Positions 55,407-64,000 of a DNA stretch of 64,000 nucleotides are shown here, in pieces. Position 1 is the stretch's first letter, and every line of letters starts with the position of its first letter. The notes beneath the pieces were generated by a model. It was not told where the DNA came from. It did no database searches and saw only the letters and a list, made by a program, of their open reading frames with translations. The stretch is from Agriotes lineatus (taxonomy: Eukaryota > Arthropoda > Insecta > Coleoptera > Elateridae): the NCBI GenBank assembly GCA_940337035.1, contig CALNHX010005214.1, positions 1-64,000 on the forward strand, written 5' to 3'. The position numbers were made by a program, and so were the translations under genes.

Positions 55407-56327
55407 ATGGTTCCTTACTTTGTCCAAAAGAGTGACGATAGAATGGAGGCGAAAAGAAGAAGCACCGCCAAGAAGGTTCAGGGTCTGTCAGTCGACAAAA
55501 ATTTGATGGCTACGATTTTTTGGGATTGTGAGGGCATTCTTCTCAGATACTTTAAAAAACGCAACACCACAGTCAACGGGTCATACTATGTAACACTACT
55601 GTACAAATTACGACAAAATATTCGAGAGAAAAGAGGTGGGAAACTAACCAGAGGCGTGTATTTGATGCATGACGATATAGCCGTGCACACTGATGGAATT
55701 GCGCAAGCCACAATGTATGATTGCGGTTTCGAACAAATCGATCACCCTCCGTATAGTCCATATAAGAGCCCCAGTGACTATTACCTGTTTGGAAATTTGA
55801 AAAAGGACTTTCGCGAGCGCAAATTTAGTGACGACGAAGAGGTGGAGGCTGTAGTTTGGGTACATTTTGAAGACAAACCGAAGGAATATTTTTTAGGGGT
55901 ATTGAATTGTTGCTGATCTAATCTGTTTTCAGCCGTTGTCTAGCCATTGGATATAGACCTCTCTCATATTAGACCATATGTTTCTGTTCTGTGCGATTTG
56001 ATAGCAGTTTAGTCCAGTAAATTTCTTAAGTTCATCGTACCATCTCTGCTGGGGTCTACCCACACTTCTTTTTTCGCTCCATGGTCTCCATCGAGTTATG
56101 TGTCCGCTCCAATTTTCTGTGTACCTGGTGAGATGACCGGACCATCACCATTTCAATGAGCTAATTCTTTCTATAATGTCGATTACCTGTGTTTTTTGCT
56201 TTATCCACTTGTTACTGATACAATGTAATAAATGCATTGATGTCGGGGAAACTGTATTGAAAAATAAAATTTAAGCCATTTTTTTCATAGTCAGGCCGGG
56301 ACATTTTTGGCTATCACCTCGTATACG
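55407..56327 (+). pseudogene. Mariner transposase C-terminal half, interrupted by a LINE tail
   Basis: The + frame reads DKNLMATIFWDCEGILLRYF, NTTVNGSYYVTLLYKLRQNI and REKRGGKLTRGVYLMHDDIA. CGFEQIDHPPYSPYKSPSDY and DEEVEAVVWVHFED follow. The catalytic Asp of the HD box and the Asp of PSDY are 34 residues apart, the DD34D spacing. The N-terminal DNA-binding half and first Asp are missing. A LINE fragment is inserted near 55905-56215; the transposase end (CNKCIDVGETVLKNKI, stop at 56274) follows in another frame. A 3' TIR-like GTCAGGCCGGGACATTTTTG (about 56291) follows. Mariner transposase cuts and pastes at TA. Confidence 0.85.
55917..56215 (-). pseudogene. LINE C-terminal fragment within the mariner gene
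   Basis: The minus strand reads IKQKTQVIDIIERISSLKW, a stop, GHLTRYTENWSGHITRWRPW, RSVGRPQQRWYDELKKFTG and NIWSNMREVYIQWLDNG then stop. The arrangement is like the tail at 571-744. TTGTTGCTGAT (55908) and TTGTTACTGAT (56208) are probably its target duplication with one difference. Confidence 0.65.
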
Positions 56328-59300
56328 TATATCTAAAAGATAAAAAAATATACTCGCACTTATTAAATTATCCTACACAGTGTTAGACTATTTATAATTT
56401 ATGACGCCAATGTGTTTTTGGACTTTTTGGGCGAAGTCCAGCTCAGTTATTCATTTATGAGGCAATATGAATGTAACACCAGCTTGCTCCAGCAGCTGCC
56501 AGTTGCACTAGAATTTTCCTGCTCTACACGGGCAGGGATCGCTCTTATGCAGTTTGGGTTGACATTGAATTCGGCAGCTGCATTACTTTCTTTCCGTGCG
56601 CATTCGCATTTTGGCCTCGGTGTTAGCGCGTCGTTCGTCAAATCGGCGAACTCACAGTTCGCGGGCCTTTGGGCTACGCTATGGGAAAGTCGCCTTTTGA
56701 CAAAGATTGAACCCAGGGTTGTAATCGGAATCGGTCGTGGTGTTATGCGGGAGAGTAGTCAAGGAATATGGGGAACTTTGTATCGTTGAATAAAGTAGGT
56801 TAATTAATACTACCACGGCTAAAGCCGAATTTATCAAAAGTTTCTTGATAAATTACTAGTTCACATAGTTGCATTCTTTGCAAATTACCGTGCGTATCAC
56901 GTTTAGTGGGTTTCACGGCTACTTGATTTTTCGATACACGCACCTACCACCCTCAAAACATTGTTATCATCCCCGTGCCACCCATCGTAGCAGTTTCTCA
57001 TTTGGACCCCATCTCCCGAGAGCAGCTTCATTTTCCTTTAGGGTGTGCTATTGCGCTATCCAAGGCGAACTTTCCCAACAAAACAGTAAGGTGGATGGAA
57101 TACTGTTTATAGCATGCGTATTGAGTTCGAGACGAGTGCATTCACAAGTTATTCAGTCATGCTAGACGTTATACCTTAGAATATAATTAAATCATTAGCC
57201 TCATTAGGGCACTTGCTCGTTGATTAATTAATCCGGCACTGACTGATTGCTTTAGATTATAAAGTTATTTTATATTTATGGCGACGTCTCCAACAGACCA
57301 TTCTCAAGCGTGTTTATATATGTGCAACCCCATAATATTTGGAACAATCAATAGATAGTTTATAACGCGGTTGTTTTACTTTGGTTCTCTTCCATTCAAA
57401 TTGTAAATGAGCTAGCAGGCGACGTGTAGATATTTACCAGAGGTGAGGTTCTAGTGAAACAGGCGTCGAAAACATCTCCCAAAGAAGTGATTGTTGCTTG
57501 TTTCGTACTTCAATTGAGCAATCGCACTTCAAGTGAGTGACGCCGATGGCAAACATCTGTGGAGCTTTTCTCTAATCTCAAACTTATTGTCCAACCAACC
57601 CCACTCACACCTCGAGTGACCCTAGCCGGGAAAATTTTGTGCAGGGCTAAACATCAACGTGTTTAAGAAGTATAATATTTAAAAATAACCGTACATCAGA
57701 TTTGGCTCCATCCTTGAAATGTTTGGTTCCTTATCATACTAGTAGCTTGCGCTGGAAGCAAGTCTAGTGCTTAGTGCTTGTTCTTGGCTTGCCGTAATAT
57801 TCGAGTGTTTACTAATGTAACAACGAGCCTTTTATTTTCTTCCATGCAATAGAATAAACTATTTCGTGACACAATTATTAGTTTCTTATATAAATCCCAA
57901 AGGGCTTTTGGTAATCTAGCGGTTTGAAAATGTTTATTAAAATAGAATATGATTTACTTTGTTTGCTTTGTCAAGGCATACGGGGTACAAGAATGCTGAA
58001 TGCCACTTTCTTTAAGATACTAAAAATTTTGTGAATATTATCTGTAAGTCACTGTATATTAAGATGGTTCCCAAGTGTTTATTCTAATAGCACCGTCTAA
58101 TAATTATTAATTCACTTTTTCACCGACGCTGGGCGCCAATTTGAGATGGACTGCTTTGTATTTTTGTCTATCTATATTAATTTAATTTAATTGTCTTAAG
58201 TTAGAGCCAAATCTAAATACACAATTCGCTGTTTAATATTTTACTGTGTTCGAACTTTGCCGGTCATTAAATTACTAGGCTGGTTAAAATATGAGGTGTA
58301 CTGATTTACTGGACAAAATAAATGGTTGTAAGCCCCTCTCTATATTTTATTCAACTGCAATTAATTAGAAAACACTAGCTCTCAGTAGTATACAAGCTCT
58401 TTAATCTCAGGGTTAGTTCCGAATTCGACTGTATTTTAAAATTGATCTGAAATGGTACTATACACAGTCAGTAGTTCAAATACGCGGTCGCTCAAGGTCC
58501 ACAAATCTGCCAAATTACAAATCGGTTGACTAGTGCACACAGCGGTGCTTTGAAAGTTATAACACTCGTGAAATATGAGAATTCGCAAGGTAATTATTTA
58601 AAATTTTGCGCTTGGCAGCAAATAACAACTTTTGTTTCTAGCAGTTACGTAGTACGTGACGTCAGACAGACGCCGTCCAAATTTTGGCAATTGTTTCTGG
58701 GCGCTTGCTGTAGCTTCAACTTCCTCCAAACCACGGATTTTACTGACGCCTGGCTAATTACTTAAAATGCGGCTTTGCTAGAGCCTTGGAAAGGATCTCC
58801 TCTTCTTTAATAAGGCTTGAAGTTGTATGCCCCTCGTTTTCCGGACGCTGACACAAATTTTTTTAGGCTAAATCGTACCTTATAAAATCTCGTTGGACTG
58901 CATCGTCCCCTCCGGAAATGACGCCGTTGGATTTTCTCTGCTATTCTTGGTCTCCTTGCTGCCAAATCTGCTAGAGACGTTCTTGCAGACCTGTCCTCGG
59001 CCGTAGACTGCTGATCTCTTGGCTCCGATGCTCCTCTTGGCCGTAGTCGAAGTTCGCAAAATGGAGTTGATCGGCCCCGATTTCCTCGTAGATGGGATTA
59101 TGAATTTGTATCTTTCTTTGTTGCGAAACTTGGTGAAAATACACCCACTTGTACTCTGGCACTTGGGCCATAAACTGATATACTTTTTATAGCTTGGAAA
59201 ACACGTTTATTGTCAAAATTGTATAAAAATATGGAGCACAAATTTCAACAAACAGTCAAGTAATTAATTTTCAATTGTTCTCTTTCCCGTTATTAAAAAA

Positions 59301-60134
59301 AAACGAATCTGGTTGCTATGAGACATTATTAACGGAAATTATGTTTGATAACTTAAAGTACAAAATGGAAATAAATTTGATTACATAATTCTATTTTAAA
59401 TTTTTTTTATAATCTAACTTATTGTCTTTTCTTACATCTAAAATTATTTCGGTAGCGCTGCGCACACACACCTTTAATTTTAACCACTGCTCTGCTTTTG
59501 CACTAATTGTAATTTTAAATGCACTGATTTATTCGAGTTCACCAGTTCTCATTTGCTTCGTTGATGTCTTGCTGGCTGCTTCTCAAATTGCTCTTTTGCA
59601 ATGTCTTGTTATTTGATTCTATCTTCCTTTACCTTTTAGATTCCTCACAAATTTCACTTTTATTGACATTTAATAAAAAACTACGCTTCTTTTAACCTGC
59701 ACATAGTAAACCTTTTTGTGTCTATTAATTTCTTTCGGTTCGGCTTTCTATTATGCACAAACCTATTATTTTTGTTTATTTAAAAGTCAACTTCGACCCC
59801 TGTGAAAACGAGCTCTGCTTTCTGCGTTCTTTACTCAACTACTTTATTATTTCTCGCATCTCATTATCAATGCATTTACTGTTTGAATCTTTAGTTTAAC
59901 ATTGCAGCTACATAAAACACCCCAACTCTGTGCTTATTGAATTGGTCCATTATGTTGCACTGCTAGCAGAGTCGAGTCCTGAGCTTAATGCCATTACAAT
60001 ATATGTTAAGGTTAGTATGATTAATTGAAAACTGTTAATAATTAATTGAAAACTATTAATAATTACAATCAGTTATTATTAATACTTACCGGTAATTATT
60101 AATATTTGAAGCATTTATTACTCTGACCGTAACA
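56328..60134. other. Long non-coding stretch, few features
   Basis: Open frames at 56412-56789 and 56869-57165 (+) and 58971-59171 (minus) show no recognisable domains. A CTGGGCGCCAATTTGAG stretch at about 58128 resembles a primer binding site but no LTR pair surrounds it. 58850-59160 is GC-richer. 59995-60110 is AT-rich with repeated AATTGAAAACT(G/A)TTAAT units. No gene is supported. Confidence 0.4.
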
Positions 60135-60378
60135 TATACCGTGTGTCCACAGGAGTACGCACCATAGAGATAAGATAATGCTAATAGAATATAAATATCA
60201 ACCAGTGCTATGACCACCGTCCCTTTTCTTGTACCATTTATAACAATATTTTTTCATACAGTGGCGAGTCAGAAGCCAGAAAACAACGTTTTAGCGTGCC
60301 GGCTATCACACTATTAGCCGATCTTTCTATTCTATTCGGTTATCCCTATGGTGCGTCCTCCTATGGACACACGGTATA
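60135..60378. mobile_element. 244-bp DNA element with TIRs
   Basis: TATACCGTGTGTCCACAGGA and its inverse at the right end (CCTATGGACACACGGTATA) form TIRs of about 32 bp, including GACGCACCATAG-type sequence. TA may be the target duplication. There is no coding region. Confidence 0.75.
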
Positions 60379-60409
60379 AGTTACTATATAAACATGCGAT
60401 CTTTCTCGC

Positions 60410-60720
60410 GAACTTCTAAAGTACTCGCCATAATTTTCTTTTGCGGCGAATTCTTGTAAATCTCTCGGCTACCTCAGCTCTGCTGCCAGATTGCGTCTTT
60501 CAGCTAGACCTGTGTACTATGCTTCTAGCGGAAACTTGAACAAGACGTATTCCGCCGTGTCCGATACCTCGCCACAGTGGAATGCGTCGTCATCGGTCTT
60601 CCTGATTCACAGCCGGTAGGAGCGCCAGCCTCCATTGCCGGGCATGAGCTAAGCCTTGTGTCGGTCTAGCCGTTCTGATGTCGCGATCAGTCGCCCGTCG
60701 GTTATCATTCTCAACTTCGT
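60410..60720 (-). pseudogene. R1/I-like LINE, C-terminal zinc-knuckle fragment
   Basis: The minus strand reads IRKTDDDAFHCGEVSDTAEY then VLFKFPLEA. This is the C-x-x-C...H-type knuckle found near the C-terminus of R1/I-group LINE ORF2 (CGE..DTAEHxLFxC), here with cysteine and histidine losses and stops. Only about 60 codons are recognisable. Confidence 0.55.
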
Positions 60721-61685
60721 GTCAATTTACGTGACTGACAGTCTGTTTGGATAGTTTACAAATTTATGTATTTTAACAAACGCACAAAATAAGGTGGTAT
60801 ACTAAAATAAAGTGTCCATTTAGATCTCCAGCTTCCAACAACATTTTATATATTTTCTTTCGCCAACTGTCCGCGTTTCTAATACATTTTCGTCATATAT
60901 TATTGAATCTTATTACGACTGTTTAATTTCTTTTAGCGTATCAAATTGAATAAAGAAAGAACGCATTGGGAAAATTTCGTTCGAAGTAAATTTATAAAAT
61001 ATGCATTTATCTGATCTGGATCGAACTAACTGCTATTAATCCTAGTGTGTGTGGATATATCTAAGATACGGAGACCTTTGAAAACTTGTGTTAACTATCG
61101 TATACTATTTTTGTTTGTTAAATGTTGCATTTTTATTATAATTGAACAAGTAAAACAATTACTTAAAATGTTTTACATTCAAAATTAGGACATAAAACGC
61201 CACCAAATTGAGCTCTTAGGTTATTTTAGGCGATAGCTTCTAACCGAATGGAGTAATCGAAGTGCGGATTAATAATGACACCATTATTTTTCTTGATTTC
61301 TGTTTTCAATTAGATTCTGGGTTTTTATAAGATTCAAGGATTTAAGGTGGCCGTATTGCGCTACATCCAAGTCACATTTGTATATAGCCTTGTTACTCTA
61401 CCTCATATGACCATCTTCTAAACAGATCGAAGTTAATTTTTAGTTACAACGAAATTGAGCGGTGTTTATCGTGTGTGTTTAAATTATTTCTTTATTAACA
61501 AGTTACTTAATATTAAACATACTTGTAATTGTAAACTGGTTTAAGTGCTGTAATTTCTAATTCTGTAGCTAGTAGCTATTTAAGATACAAGTTGCAAAAT
61601 GAACGTGTTTTACGCACTAGACGTGAAACTTTCCACACGAGCGATAGCGAGTGTGGAAACACGTCGGAAGGCAGAATGAATATAT
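60721..61685. other. AT-rich non-coding DNA
   Basis: CCACACGAGCGATAGCGAGTGTGG-like palindrome at about 61632 is the only structure. No gene was seen. Confidence 0.35.
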
Positions 61686-62030
61686 ACAAAATCTCTAATA
61701 TTAATTGTGTATATATTCTTCCCTACAAATATTCACATGATGGTCTCCTAGAGATGGGGTTTATCGCTTAACTTAAATTAATTTATGTTTGATTCTTGTT
61801 ACATTCTTTACGTAATGTCATCCAAAGTTTGTAACTTTTATTTTGCCCCTCAGGCCTTAAATGTTACTTGCACCTTAATTTAACTCGACTATTGTACCCT
61901 TAGCCCTTAAATTATACGTGTGATGATGACACTTTGTCGAAACTAGTCACACACATTATAACCTTTTTTTACCAATTTATACATCAATAAATTTGTGGGG
62001 AAGACTTCAAGTTCTTCATTTACATTTACT
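61686..62030 (+). repeat. Dispersed repeat with hammerhead-like core, copy 2
   Basis: Inverse of 26088-26425 with substitutions. In this orientation the core region (61920-61948) reads GTGATGA, T, GACA-CTT-TGTC, GAAAC and TAGTC. Here the stem between the core halves is an intact 4-bp helix, but the C of CTGATGA is replaced by G. Confidence 0.6.
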
Positions 62031-64000
62031 TTTGTATTTACAACTGCCTATTTAATGATTATAATGCTTCCCTTGGTACATATAATGACTACATTGCCTA
62101 CTTTGAGCACATGCATTTGATTTTCAGTGCTTTTTTACCTGCCTATTTTTGAGTGCTTTTATGTCCACAAATCTGGTCTCTACTTATGATTAAGTTTTGC
62201 AAAAAGGCGTTTGTGATTTAGTTAATCTTCAGAGAAATGAAATAACTATACGGGGTGTTTTAAGTCGACTGCATGATTTGTGAGGGTACAGTTGTCGCCC
62301 TACTCTACCCTACTCTAGTAACAATTGTTATATTTTGATATTGCTTAAACGGTTCCCATGCTCTTAAATTACAATTATCTGTAATTTTGTTCAACCAAAA
62401 TGATATGGTTAGAATATAAATAATAAAATTTACAATAGGGGAATATATAACAACAAAAATTAAAATATTTTTAATGTCGCCACTGTTTGCAATTACAGCT
62501 TCCAAGCTATCCGCCATGAAAGTTAGTAAATTTCTGATATATTCAGTAGATACGTTATGTTTTTACCTATATTAAACTTAGTGGCAATTGATTTTATTTC
62601 AATTCCTATGCCTATGCTTCCTTTTTCGAAATCAGTTAAATGACGGGCCATGTTTCCAAATAACTGATTTTTGATGTCCGATGACAGCGAAAAACGTGAC
62701 AGTTAATTTAAATGCGCAGGTTGCTGTACCCGATTCTTTTGGCGACAATCGTCTGACATCAACTTATTAGGTTTTATTAAAATTTTCAAAAATAGTGTAG
62801 TGTTCTCTCTTTAATTAATTTATTTTTTAAATGTTTTTCTTTTTAGGTATTAATATGCCCTTTTATTTTAATAATTCTGTATTGGATTAGCATATTTGAA
62901 AACTAGCTCCGGTAGAACATTCAATCTCTCTCTCAGAGTGGTTCAACTTTGATTAATTTAAGTGGTATTTGGTTTTAAAACAATTATGTCAGACAACAAA
63001 ATTACTTTAAACTGACAGATGAGGCAAATAACATCTTTGACAACCAACCATGACGGACGCCTCCACACATAGTTAAATAATTTTAATTAATACTTCATAT
63101 AGTCATTCTTTATAATAATAATAATAATAATAATAAATGCCTTTATTAATATATGTACATGAAAAAAATCAAAATATATGTACAATATTTTGGGCGAAGT
63201 TCAGTTCACAGTAGAATTACTGTGAACTGCTCTTCCACTTAACCCAACCTAAAGTTTATTTTAATATGTACACTTGTGCCCATAAAAATAGAATACACTT
63301 ACTGTTGGACTGCTTAAAAGCGGTCGTATTATTCGCATTATGAAATAAATTTTGATACGAAATTTTTAGTTAACTATTTTCTTGTAATTTAATAGAACAA
63401 ACAATTTCACTTTATCAATGTTTCAAACTAACCGGTATTACAAAACTAAAATATTACAAAAATCAGTTGCAATACTTGTATTACATTCTTATGTACCTGA
63501 ATACCTCATGTCTAAACTCAATGAAAGTGAGGTCACGCTGAAAGTACTTCTGTACGCGCGTGACAGATGGTGGAAGTCATTGCTTTACCCCAAGGCCAAC
63601 TAAATCTATAAGAACAAAGTGCCTACAGACCGTCGCATTCAGGGTTTTCTCTGTCTATCTCAATATACGATTAGCAGCGTTATCTATTTTTGAAATAATT
63701 ACCCCTCAAAACGTCAGAAATGTCAAGAACGTTTTTGACGTATACTAAAACTGTAGAATGACAGTGGTTCAATGAGAATATTGAAAATAAACTATTAGAA
63801 ATGGCGCGCAAACGTTACAGATCTGCTACTTTCATATAATTGGGCATGTTCAAATTCAGGTGGTATTTAGTAATAAATATAAAGTTTTTACAGTTTGATT
63901 TTCTATGTAAGTAAGCTAACTATACTCTCGGCTCATGACTAAGTAGTATGGAATTATTTACTCTCCTAATGAATGCAGCTGAACTACCGTCCATTTCCGT
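62031..64000. other. Non-coding right end of window
   Basis: A (TAA)n microsatellite lies at 63112-63136. A palindrome AGTTCACAGTA...TACTGTGAACT lies at 63203-63228. Short frames at 63418-63603 and 62305-62517 have no recognised domain. Nothing else was seen. Confidence 0.4.

Noticed and set aside
56412..56789. 125-codon + strand open frame
   Set aside because: No recognised domain; composition looks like chance reading of a locally GC-richer stretch.
58120..58145. Primer-binding-site-like GGGCGCCAATTTGAG
   Set aside because: No LTR pair, TG/CA ends or target duplication could be found around it.
1..64000. CRISPR arrays, prophage or bacterial operons
   Set aside because: The spaced repeats seen are tandem or inverted transposable-element repeats. 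Introns, SINEs and LINEs show a eukaryotic genome.

Overview
The window looks like AT-rich insect genomic DNA, most likely from a beetle with a large, repeat-laden genome. This is inferred from the mixture of Jockey, Copia, P-element, Tc1/mariner and hAT elements, the tRNA-headed SINEs and one takeout/JHBP-type gene; the species itself cannot be read from the sequence. I found no bacterial genes, rRNA genes or CRISPR arrays.

One host gene is well supported. It is a secreted juvenile-hormone-binding/takeout-like protein in three exons on the + strand (46370-46448, 48485-48862, 52424-52731), 254 aa with matching splice phases. Its introns carry a LINE, a TA-flanked MITE and a perfect palindrome. 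A diverged copy of part of its intron 1 lies 3 kb upstream.

The rest is layered transposable-element debris, much of it with readable target-site duplications (TSDs). In order: a non-autonomous LTR element (1243-6337, minus, TSD AATT); a Ty1/copia element (6750-12700, TSD CATCA) with a 1.65-kb insertion in its 5' LTR; nested MITEs and a foldback element (12.7-14.5 kb); a P-type transposase with recognisable introns (about 16.6-20.2 kb) hit by a hAT element and two SINEs; a Jockey LINE (21.1-25.3 kb, minus) split by a hAT MITE and a Tc1 deletion derivative; a short tandem repeat hit by another SINE; and a second P-type transposase fragment (28.1-29.2 kb).

At 29807-34229 is a largely palindromic 4.4-kb element with a 9-bp TSD. 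It carries a protein with a GCDTTS motif and a cysteine-rich tail, and is itself hit by a SINE, a LINE tail and a MITE. A second Jockey LINE follows (34.9-36.9 kb), then scattered repeats and an RTE-like LINE (43983-45557, 13-bp TSD) before the host gene. The last 11 kb holds a mariner fragment, a TIR element, an R1-like LINE scrap and a dispersed repeat.

Most coding regions are broken by stops, frameshifts or insertions. The elements do not cooperate as a pathway; what the window records is an order of insertions. All identifications rest on motifs read by eye and no database search was done.
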